Source: Azospirillaceae bacterium (lineage in GTDB: Bacteria; Pseudomonadota; Alphaproteobacteria; Azospirillales; Azospirillaceae). From it: 64,000 bases of DNA. Location: NCBI GenBank assembly GCA_031291675.1, contig JARLIO010000014.1, positions 1 through 64,000 of the forward strand. Direction: 5' to 3'. Positions 55,630 to 62,400 of this stretch are shown piece by piece. Below the pieces are notes generated by a model. The model did not search any database. It had not been told where the DNA came from and saw nothing but the letters and a program-made list of their open reading frames with translations. The stretch's first letter is position 1. Each line of letters begins with the position of its first letter. The translations under genes were made by a program, and so were the position numbers.

Positions 55630-55661
55630 GCCCCGATTTCAGAACGCCCCGATTTCAGAAC
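55630..55661. repeat. Tandem 16-bp duplication spanning a stop codon
   Basis: GCCCCGATTTCAGAAC occurs twice back to back (55630-55645, 55646-55661). The minus-strand stop of the heme-binding-like gene (TCA at 55655-55657) lies in the second copy, so the duplication has created an extra TGA immediately downstream in the same frame context. Confidence 0.8.
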
Positions 55662-56596
55662 GCCTTGATCAAGGTCCCGACCGTCACATGCGGCCAGCTC
55701 TTGCCGCGGAAGTTCAGCAACGCGGTCTGCGAATATTGCAGTTGCATGAATTCGGTGCCCGACTGGTCTTCGACCAGTTCGATGGCGAACACCGAATCCA
55801 GGGTGAGGGTGTTGGCGTTGCTGGTGATGAACGGAATGTTCTCGATCCCGCCGGCTGACGCGGTGTCGGTGATCAGTCGCGTGATCTTCTTCAGGGTCAT
55901 CCCTTGTGCGAACACCTGCTGGTTCAGCGTATCGCGCAGCATCTGGTTGGGGTCGTCGATGATCGCCTGGGTGATGGCGGCCGGCAGCGGGTTGCTCCGG
56001 AAGGCGGAGGGCAGGCTCAGATCGTATTCGGGGAACGGGTTCTTGGTGCCGGCGGGCGGCGCCTCGCCACCAATTTCGAACGGCACGGTGTTGGCCGGCG
56101 GGATTTCCGGCACCCGGTCATATTCCGCGTGCTGGACGAAGCCGACGGTGCAGAAGGCGTTGCCGTGGGGAATGGTCGCCAGCCGCGCGATGCTGGCGTC
56201 GGCCTTGGGCTCGGTGGTCGCCGGAATGTTCAGCCACAGTCCGGGTTCGATATGCAGCGCGCCGCCGGTGGGGTCATCGGTGACGCGATGCAGATAGGTG
56301 ACGCCGTACAGGGCGATATCCGCCTGCAGGCTGCCACGATTGAACACCGGCGAGCCGATCGGGGTGAATTCAAGAGTTTCGCGCAGCAGATTCAGTTCCA
56401 GAAACAGGCCGTGCGGGCTGTCACTGGAAAAATCGGGGCGGGCGATCAGGCTGAAGCCGGTGCCTTCCCAGAATCCGGGCAGGTTGTTGAGCGCCCCCAG
56501 ATGCTCGGCGGTGGTTCGGTGTGATGGCACCGCCCGCAATTGGGCATTGGTGGTGGCGGCCCTGGGGATCAGAGCGGCCGGGGTGTCTTCGGTCAT
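55655..56596 (-). CDS. Heme-binding-like protein (nitrobindin-type beta-barrel), tentative
   Basis: A 313-aa cytosolic protein, last in the minus-strand run. It opens with an unstructured lead, then LGALNNLPGFWEGTGFSLIARPDF, a lipocalin-like start (GFWxGxG) seen in proteins annotated as heme-binding, then HGLFLELNLLRETLEFTPIG, YGVTYLHRVTD, GGALHIEPGLWLNIPATT and HGNAFCTVG. The later half ends KSWPHVTVGTLIKAF. I recall this family as heme-binding-like; no experimental function is certain to me. Start MTEDTP at 56596 follows GAGGAA. It follows the TIM-barrel genes after 32 bases, so it is probably part of the same operon. Confidence 0.55.
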   Translation of the reverse strand: MTEDTPAALIPRAATTNAQLRAVPSHRTTAEHLGALNNLPGFWEGTGFSLIARPDFSSDSPHGLFLELNLLRETLEFTPIGSPVFNRGSLQADIALYGVTYLHRVTDDPTGGALHIEPGLWLNIPATTEPKADASIARLATIPHGNAFCTVGFVQHAEYDRVPEIPPANTVPFEIGGEAPPAGTKNPFPEYDLSLPSAFRSNPLPAAITQAIIDDPNQMLRDTLNQQVFAQGMTLKKITRLITDTASAGGIENIPFITSNANTLTLDSVFAIELVEDQSGTEFMQLQYSQTALLNFRGKSWPHVTVGTLIKAF

Positions 56597-56628
56597 GGCG
56601 GTTTCCTCGCGGTATGGCGCGCTGTTGA

Positions 56629-57651
56629 TCACGGGCTGGCGGCGTCGGCCGGGCTCAGCCGTGCGACTTCCCGGCGCAGCGTCGCCAGGCCTTCGCGGGC
56701 GATTTCGTAGGCGCTGGGCACGTCGGCGGTCGGCTGGTCTTCGCCGGGGATCCAGAATTTCCGCCGGGTCAACCGCATCAGATCAACAAATGGCGACACG
56801 GCGTTGAACACTTCGACCAGCAGTGGCCCGGAATAGACCGGCAGCAGCGGCCGCAGGAAATGGTCCCAGGGGATCCAGCTGTCATGGACCGCCCCGCGGT
56901 CGGGCGCGGAGACATGGACATAATGCAGCCGGCGCTGCGCCGCAGCCGTGGCGACGTCGTGGCGGTAGGCCGCCGGGCCGCTGCTGCCCAACACGACATG
57001 AGCACTGTCGATGGTCAGCCCGGTTTGGGCGGTTGCGACGCCGGTCAAGAAATCCAGCACGTCCGATACCATGTTCGGTGCCGGCGTTTCCCAATGGTCA
57101 ACCGGCTCGATCGCCAGCTTGACACCCCGCTTTTCGGCATAGTCCCCCAGTTCCTGCAGGATGGGCTGCGCCAACTGGTAACGGGGGCGCAGCCAGTCCT
57201 GCAGCGCATTGCTCCAAATTGCCACGTTGCTGTCGGTCGTCGGAAACACGCCATAGGGGAAGACGATGGGCCCAGCCATGATCGACGCGCCACCCAGCAC
57301 CGCGGTGATGTCGACCCGTGATTTCAGATAGGCCAGAGCGCCCTCGCGCTGCTGCGCGTACAGCGAGGTCGGGTCGTAGGTCCGGGTGGCGCCGACATTG
57401 GTGGTGAAGCCGACGTCGGTCAGGCCAGCCTGGTCGAACGCCCGCTTCATCGTGGCATAGCTTTCGACCTGGGCGGCAAAGTCGTGCGACGACGGTGCCG
57501 CGATCGGCAGGTCGAAACCGCTGTAACCCATCTCGGTCAGTGCCTTGATGTGCCGGATCAGAACCTGGGTGTAGGCCGTGTCGCCGGGCCGCAGATCGGC
57601 GGTGAACATGAAGAAGCTGAAATAAATCTCGTGCTGGTCGCGACTGGTCAT
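56629..57651 (-). CDS. Sugar phosphate isomerase/epimerase-like TIM barrel
   Basis: A 340-aa xylose-isomerase-like TIM-barrel protein related to D-tagatose 3-epimerase. Candidate metal ligands: Glu in AIEPVDHWETP, Asp and His in LTIDSAHVVL, His in YVHVSAPDRGAVHDS, and Glu in LLVEVFNAVS. The opening HEIYFSFFMFTADLRP and MGYSGFDLPI are typical. The start MTSRDQ at 57651 lies two bases after the upstream TAA, so translation is probably coupled to the IolE-like gene. It may epimerise, dehydrate or cleave an oxidised sugar made by the GMC flavoproteins upstream. Confidence 0.78.
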   Translation of the reverse strand: MTSRDQHEIYFSFFMFTADLRPGDTAYTQVLIRHIKALTEMGYSGFDLPIAAPSSHDFAAQVESYATMKRAFDQAGLTDVGFTTNVGATRTYDPTSLYAQQREGALAYLKSRVDITAVLGGASIMAGPIVFPYGVFPTTDSNVAIWSNALQDWLRPRYQLAQPILQELGDYAEKRGVKLAIEPVDHWETPAPNMVSDVLDFLTGVATAQTGLTIDSAHVVLGSSGPAAYRHDVATAAAQRRLHYVHVSAPDRGAVHDSWIPWDHFLRPLLPVYSGPLLVEVFNAVSPFVDLMRLTRRKFWIPGEDQPTADVPSAYEIAREGLATLRREVARLSPADAASP

Positions 57652-57653
57652 GG

Positions 57654-58592
57654 TTACCACCCCAGCGTTTCACGCAGATAGGCACGCGCCATCTTGGCGT
57701 ATTGCAGCGGATTGGCCTTGGCGGGATCCTGCTCGGCCTCGATCACCAGCCAGCCGTTGAACCCGGCTTCGGCCAGCAGGTCGAAGATCTCCGGGAAGGT
57801 CGTGATCGAACCGTCGCCCGGCACGGTGAAAATGCCGGCCTCAATGCCATCCTGGAATGATTGGCCCTTGGCATGCATTTCCGCGACGACCGCGGCGCGG
57901 TAGTCTTTCAGGTGCAGATGCTTGATGCGCGCGGCGTATTTGCGGGTGATGGCCAGCGGATCGACCGCGGCGCAGGCCAGATGGGCGGTATCCAGCAGCA
58001 TATGGACCAGGGCGGGGTCGGTCTCGTCCATCAGCCGATGAACCGCCTCGTTGTGCATCACCCCAGTGCCCAGGTGCGGGTGGTAACACAGCAGCCGGCC
58101 CTTGGCCTTGGTGATCTCGCCAATCTCATGAAGACCCTCGATCAGCAGCTTCCATTGGTCTTCGCTGAACTGCGGCGCATTGGCAAACAGCGCCACCGGC
58201 AGCGGGTTGACGGCATCGCCGAATTCGGCGACCACCAAGTCGGCCTTGCGCGGGTAATGGCTGCCCGCCTCCATCTCATCGAGGAAGGCGAGCTGCTGGC
58301 GGACCTTCTCGATGGTCTGTGTCTTCATGCTCTTGATGGTGAAATAGGTGCTGACCCACGGCTCCGACACCTGCAGGCCGCGCAGATCGAGCGCCGGCTT
58401 CAGATCCTTCGGGTTGGTCGGGTATTTGTGGCCGACGCTGCAGCCGACATAGCCGGCCAGCGCCATCTCGCTGACGCACTGCTCGAACGGGATGCCGATA
58501 TCGATGTTGATGAAATCGTCGTTCCACCACAGCGTCGGCGTGATGCCGAGCGTGACGGTTTCCGGGGTCAGCTTGGCGCGATTTGTGCTCAT
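57654..58592 (-). CDS. IolE-like sugar phosphate isomerase/epimerase TIM barrel
   Basis: A 312-aa TIM barrel resembling inosose dehydratase (IolE). Motifs: LGITPTLWWNDDF opening, GCSVGHKYP, LLCYHPHLGTGV, MLLDTAHLACAAVDP (metal Asp and His), IKHLHLKDYR and WLVIEAEQD. IolE dehydrates 2-keto-myo-inositol; related enzymes act on 3-keto sugars. No other inositol catabolic gene is present here, so myo-inositol as substrate is unlikely to be the whole story. The gene is preceded by a GC-rich leader with a C11 tract and two alternative hairpins (58631-58677), unusual for a gene inside an operon. Confidence 0.78.
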   Translation of the reverse strand: MSTNRAKLTPETVTLGITPTLWWNDDFINIDIGIPFEQCVSEMALAGYVGCSVGHKYPTNPKDLKPALDLRGLQVSEPWVSTYFTIKSMKTQTIEKVRQQLAFLDEMEAGSHYPRKADLVVAEFGDAVNPLPVALFANAPQFSEDQWKLLIEGLHEIGEITKAKGRLLCYHPHLGTGVMHNEAVHRLMDETDPALVHMLLDTAHLACAAVDPLAITRKYAARIKHLHLKDYRAAVVAEMHAKGQSFQDGIEAGIFTVPGDGSITTFPEIFDLLAEAGFNGWLVIEAEQDPAKANPLQYAKMARAYLRETLGW

Positions 58593-58630
58593 GATGACGA
58601 TCCTTCTGCCGGAAAGCGGAGGGGGGAACC

Positions 58631-58677
58631 GGGGGGGGGGGCGGGCCGAACCACGCGGTTCGACCCGCCAAGGCGGG
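58631..58677 (-). promoter_or_regulatory. C11 tract and mutually exclusive hairpins in an intercistronic leader
   Basis: On the plus strand there are eleven G at 58631-58641. Just beyond, CGGGCCGAACC (58642-58652) pairs with GGTTCGACCCG (58657-58667) with one mismatch. A second stem CCCGCC (58664-58669) with GGCGGG (58672-58677) shares bases with the first, so only one can form at a time. In the minus-strand transcript these lie between the FAD-SLDH-like and IolE-like cistrons, about 40-85 bases before the latter's start. Confidence 0.55.
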
Positions 58678-58681
58678 AGGT

Positions 58682-59179
58682 TCAGCGCGGCGTGGCGGCC
58701 GGATCACCGGCGAAGGGCGGGATGTGCGGCGGCCACTGCCACGAGGCGTATCCCGGCGCCTTGGCGCCGGCGGGATGGGCGCCGATGGCTGTCCACAGCA
58801 GCCCTTCGACGTAGGAGGACGGCGCCACCACGAAGGTCACATCCTGGGGTGCCGGGCCGTAGGCTTCGGTCCAGGCGCTGGGCAGTTCGTACCAGGTGCC
58901 CGAATACCACAGCTTGATGATGTTGCGGGCGATCGGTCCCAACTCGTCGCTGCCGAAGATATCGCGGCGCAGCCGGTCGGCACGTGCCTGCCGGATGTCC
59001 TCCCTGGTCGCAAGCGGCAGGCTTTGATAGAGGACCAGCAGCCGGTCCAGGCGCTGTGTGCCGACGATATCCTCGACCGTCTGGAGATAGGATTCGGCCT
59101 GCCCGGTGCCCTGAAGCTCGACGATGGGGAACGCGGTAACTTCGGCGGAAAAGGCCAGGAAGGGCTCCAATTGGCTCAT
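58682..59179 (-). CDS. FAD-dependent sorbitol dehydrogenase-type small subunit (PF12318-like)
   Basis: A 165-aa protein resembling the small subunit of membrane-bound FAD-containing D-sorbitol dehydrogenase. FLAFSAEVTAFPIVEL and SYLQTVEDIVG begin like the family, and the ARNIIKLWYSGTWYELP segment (about residues 84-100) is its strongest mark. Such subunits accompany GMC-type catalytic subunits and are usually exported with them, but no Tat signal is visible here. Its ATG (59177-59179) overlaps the stop of the ferritin-like gene by four bases, so translation is coupled. The GMC gene two places upstream is the likely partner. Confidence 0.75.
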   Translation of the reverse strand: MSQLEPFLAFSAEVTAFPIVELQGTGQAESYLQTVEDIVGTQRLDRLLVLYQSLPLATREDIRQARADRLRRDIFGSDELGPIARNIIKLWYSGTWYELPSAWTEAYGPAPQDVTFVVAPSSYVEGLLWTAIGAHPAGAKAPGYASWQWPPHIPPFAGDPAATPR

Positions 59180-60291
59180 GCCACCACCTCCAGGGACTCG
59201 GCGCCGGCCTGCGGGGCCCCGGCGGCTTCGGGGCTGACTTCAAAGGTGGGGCCGGCATACAGCCCGTTGCTGCCGGGCAGCGGGTTGCGGATCAACACCG
59301 TCATGGCGTTGCGGAACTCGAACATGTGAGCCACGGCTTCCATCAGCTTGTGCGGCTTGCCGTTGTAGGCTTCGGTGATTTCCGCCAGGAACCGGGCATA
59401 GGCCTGATTGAATGCCGCCGCGGCCTGGTGCAGTTCGGATCCGGCGGGAATGTCGGCCAGCTTGACGTCGGTCTTGACCGGATAGGCGGCGTCCCAGTCG
59501 ACGGAGACCGGCTCGCCCGTCGGATGTTCGATCGCATCGCCGGATCGGTAATAGCGGCCGTGGATCAACTGGTCGAACCGGTAATAATGCGCCAGTTCCT
59601 TCTGGCTGTCATAGATGGTGGCGGTCTGGCCCTCGCCTTGCTCGATCACCAGCCGGATGGCTGTGACCGCCGTGGCCAGGTCGGTCACTGGATGCAGGTG
59701 ACCGCCACCCGAATAGTAATATTGCGACGTGATCTGACGGCCGGCGTCACCGGTGAAAATCGTTTTGCCTTGCTTCTGTGCCTCGCCCTCCAGATAGACG
59801 AGACCGTCCTCAATGGCCTTGTAGAAATCACCGATGCTGTAATAGCGCATCGTGGTCTGTCTCGGGTGTGTGCCGAGATGCAGGAACGGACCGTGTTCCC
59901 GGCGGGCGACCAGCTTGTTGACGCCCGAAGGCGCCAGACTCGGCCGTTCGATCTGCAGGAAGTTTTCGATGGTCTGCCGGCTGAACGGCGCCAGATGGAC
60001 CAGGAATTCCTGTTCGCCGTCGGGCAGATAGGTCGGGAAATTTGGCACGAAGCCCGGAACGGTCAGATCAGGTTCGCCGCCGATGGCATTCAGCAGATTG
60101 GCGGCAAAGGTCAGGTGCAGCATCTCCTCGACCGCGACCACGCGGATGATCTGCGTGGCGTCCAGGTTGGTGCCGGGTTTGATCGAATACAGCGCGACCA
60201 GATAGGGCGGGAGCGTCGCGTGCTCCAGCTGCATGGCCGAATACAGATAAGACTTCAGCTCCTCGAGCGTCGTGATGTCACTGGAATCCAC
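59176..60291 (-). CDS. Ferritin-like (VioB/RebD-related) protein
   Basis: A 371-aa protein with an N-terminal ferritin-like four-helix domain of the PF12902 type. SAMQLEHATLPPYLVALYSI and VVAVEEMLHLTFAANLLNAIGG give the Glu/His diiron-type residues; RYYSIGDFYKAIEDGL and YDSQKELAHYYRFDQLIHG continue the pattern. This domain is known from VioB and RebD, which couple oxidised amino acids in violacein and rebeccamycin synthesis, but many stand-alone members sit beside GMC oxidoreductases with unknown roles. The start is GTG 60291 with GGAGG five bases upstream; the frame to 60378 overlaps the GMC gene and is not supported. It lies 44 bases after the GMC stop. Confidence 0.82.
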   Translation of the reverse strand: MDSSDITTLEELKSYLYSAMQLEHATLPPYLVALYSIKPGTNLDATQIIRVVAVEEMLHLTFAANLLNAIGGEPDLTVPGFVPNFPTYLPDGEQEFLVHLAPFSRQTIENFLQIERPSLAPSGVNKLVARREHGPFLHLGTHPRQTTMRYYSIGDFYKAIEDGLVYLEGEAQKQGKTIFTGDAGRQITSQYYYSGGGHLHPVTDLATAVTAIRLVIEQGEGQTATIYDSQKELAHYYRFDQLIHGRYYRSGDAIEHPTGEPVSVDWDAAYPVKTDVKLADIPAGSELHQAAAAFNQAYARFLAEITEAYNGKPHKLMEAVAHMFEFRNAMTVLIRNPLPGSNGLYAGPTFEVSPEAAGAPQAGAESLEVVA

Positions 60292-60335
60292 GGTGGCCTC
60301 CGATCGTCTTGCGCGGGGTACGGACGCGCGGTCGA

Positions 60336-62195
60336 CTATTGCAGTTGGTCGAGCATCGAGCGTGCGCTGCGGTAGCACAGCGCGGCGAGGGTCAGGGTCA
60401 CGTTGGCCGTACCGATCGTCGGCATGCTGCCGCCGCCGACCAGATACAGGTTCGGGTGATCCCAGGAACGCTGGTTGGTATCGACCACCGAGCGGTTGCG
60501 GTCGTTGCCCATGACGTGGGTGCCGGCAAGGTGGTTGCCGCCGCGGATGGCGTAGCCCTGGCCGTTATAGGCGACATAGCCGTAGTCGCCGGGGTCGTAG
60601 CGGCTCTGGTCGGCGGCGCCCACGCGGGCGAACACCGTCCTGGCGAATTCCCGGGCATAGGCGGCGCCGCGCATGGTGTATTCCGGCACGGTGAACGACA
60701 CGACCGGGCGCATATTGCCCAATTGGTCGGTGTATTGCGGATCGACCGTGACCCGGTTGCTCTCGCTGGGCATCACTTCGATCATGAAGGCCAGCAGCAA
60801 TTGGCTGGAAATCCGGTTGATCAGGCCGCGGCGCAGTTCGGGACCAAACAGGTTGTACTGATCGACCAGCGTGGTCAGGTCGGAATAGGGAGATCCGACC
60901 GCCCAACCCCAACCGTCATTGTGGATGTCGACGCTGAAAGCCGCCTGGTGCCGGCGGAAGGCGCCGCCGCGCAGATCGATGATGCCGCCGGTAACACTGG
61001 TGCCACGCATCGTGCCGCAGATCTCGGGCATGGTCGCCCAGCTCAACAGATAGGAGTGGTCCATGAGATTGCGGCCGATCAGCCCGCTGCTGCTGCGCAG
61101 GCCGGAAGCCAGCATCAGCCGCGGCGTTTCGATGGCATTGGAGGCCAGGACAAAAATCGTGGCTGCGATGGTGACGGTTTCGTGTTCGGACGACTTCGGG
61201 TCCTTGTAGACTTTGACCTCCAGCGCGGTAACCCGGCCGCTGACCGGATCGATCACGACCCGCGACGCCACCGCCTGGACCAGCAAATGAATGCTGCCGG
61301 TTGCCCGCTGGAACGCCTTGGCCAGGGTCTTGCCCGAATGATACCGCGCCTGCACCGGACAGATCGGCACACAGTTGGTGTTGCCCTGGCAGCGTTCGCC
61401 GATCTCGATCTGGTGGTTGCTGACCGCTCCGACGGGGACATAGCCTTGGCCTCGGTCGTACTTGTCGTTGGGGATGCCGTTTCGGCCTTGCGGGAATGGC
61501 CGGATTTTCAAGGGGTAGCGCTGGCCGTACAGCTCGACCTCGGTGCCATCGAGGCGTTTGGCCACCTGCTGGTCCAGATAGGATAGCGGCAGGCCCTTCA
61601 TCGGGTAGACGTAATCCTTGGGGAAAGTGACGCCGAGATAGCTCTGGTCCTCGACATCGGCCGATACACCGATCTCGCGCTCCGCCACCTGGTAGAATTC
61701 CTCTAAATCGTCGTAGCCGAGCGGCCAGTCGACGCCCTGGCCAAACAGGGTCTGAGACTTGAAATCCTCTGGCAGCATGCGGGGAGTCTTCGCCTCCCAA
61801 TGCATGGTCGTGCCGCCATAGACGCGGGTATAGTTGGTATCGGTGACATAGGGACCGGACTGCACCATGTAGGTGGCGCTGTCGGTTTCACCCGGCTGCA
61901 ATTTGCGCAAATTGGTGCTGCGCGGCATCGACGCATTGGGATTGACCGGGTAGGGGGCCTGATTGTCCTTGGATGTCGCGCCGTAGAAATTTGACAGAAA
62001 CTCGTTGTAACCTTGTAGCGTCAGGTTCGTTCCTGGGCCGGCTTCCAGCAACAGGACATTCTTGCCTGCCTTCGTCAGTTCATTGGCAATGATTGCGCCG
62101 GAAATCCCCGTACCAACGATGACGGCCTCGATGGGATGTTGTTCGAGACGTGCCTTTATTTCGGCAAGACTGGTCTTTTTTATCGACGAAATCAC
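60336..62195 (-). CDS. GMC-family FAD oxidoreductase with Fe-S-like cysteine motif
   Basis: A 619-aa flavoprotein of the fructose/sorbitol/glucoside dehydrogenase type. FAD motif: AVIVGTGISGAIIANEL (residues 24-40). After YTRVYGGTTMHW and LPEDF comes a cysteine cluster RCQGNTNCVPICPVQARY with Cys269, Cys275 and Cys279, similar to the 3Fe-4S site of bacterial FAD-glucose dehydrogenases (spacing here CX5CX3C). The C-terminal GMC region has the catalytic His in NHLAGTHVMG and the FAD-binding NLYLVGGGSMPT. The GTG at 62195 has GGAGG five bases upstream. No Tat or Sec signal is seen. With the small subunit at 58682 it probably oxidises a sugar or glycoside hydroxyl and passes electrons to the respiratory chain. 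Confidence 0.9.
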   Translation of the reverse strand: MISSIKKTSLAEIKARLEQHPIEAVIVGTGISGAIIANELTKAGKNVLLLEAGPGTNLTLQGYNEFLSNFYGATSKDNQAPYPVNPNASMPRSTNLRKLQPGETDSATYMVQSGPYVTDTNYTRVYGGTTMHWEAKTPRMLPEDFKSQTLFGQGVDWPLGYDDLEEFYQVAEREIGVSADVEDQSYLGVTFPKDYVYPMKGLPLSYLDQQVAKRLDGTEVELYGQRYPLKIRPFPQGRNGIPNDKYDRGQGYVPVGAVSNHQIEIGERCQGNTNCVPICPVQARYHSGKTLAKAFQRATGSIHLLVQAVASRVVIDPVSGRVTALEVKVYKDPKSSEHETVTIAATIFVLASNAIETPRLMLASGLRSSSGLIGRNLMDHSYLLSWATMPEICGTMRGTSVTGGIIDLRGGAFRRHQAAFSVDIHNDGWGWAVGSPYSDLTTLVDQYNLFGPELRRGLINRISSQLLLAFMIEVMPSESNRVTVDPQYTDQLGNMRPVVSFTVPEYTMRGAAYAREFARTVFARVGAADQSRYDPGDYGYVAYNGQGYAIRGGNHLAGTHVMGNDRNRSVVDTNQRSWDHPNLYLVGGGSMPTIGTANVTLTLAALCYRSARSMLDQLQ

Positions 62196-62243
62196 GCGCC
62201 CCTCCGCTGGTGTCGAGAGAAGTTGTCGAGTGTTGGCTCAGGC

Positions 62244-62305
62244 ATCGTACAATTTTGGCAAATTTATCAATATAAGATGTCAATATTCACGTATTGATCA
62301 TCAAT
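62244..62305 (-). promoter_or_regulatory. AT-rich promoter/operator region of the GMC operon
   Basis: The stretch 62240-62345 is far richer in A+T than its surroundings. For the minus strand, TTGATA (62265-62270) and TACGAT (62244-62249) are 15 bases apart, and a TTGACA lies at 62278-62283. A perfect inverted repeat, ATTGAT-C-ATCAAT, occupies 62293-62305 and is a candidate operator. The exact promoter is not settled. Confidence 0.4.
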
Positions 62306-62400
62306 TTTTCTCTTAAGGTTTTAATATTATCAGAATAACACAGTCGTCTTTGTCGAAAAGGAAACCGATGCGACGACGCCTCCTTCGGCCGCTATTACTG

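Noticed and set aside
62293-62305. FNR/CRP-type binding site
   Set aside because: The halves TTGAT and ATCAA are separated by one base, not the four required for an FNR site.
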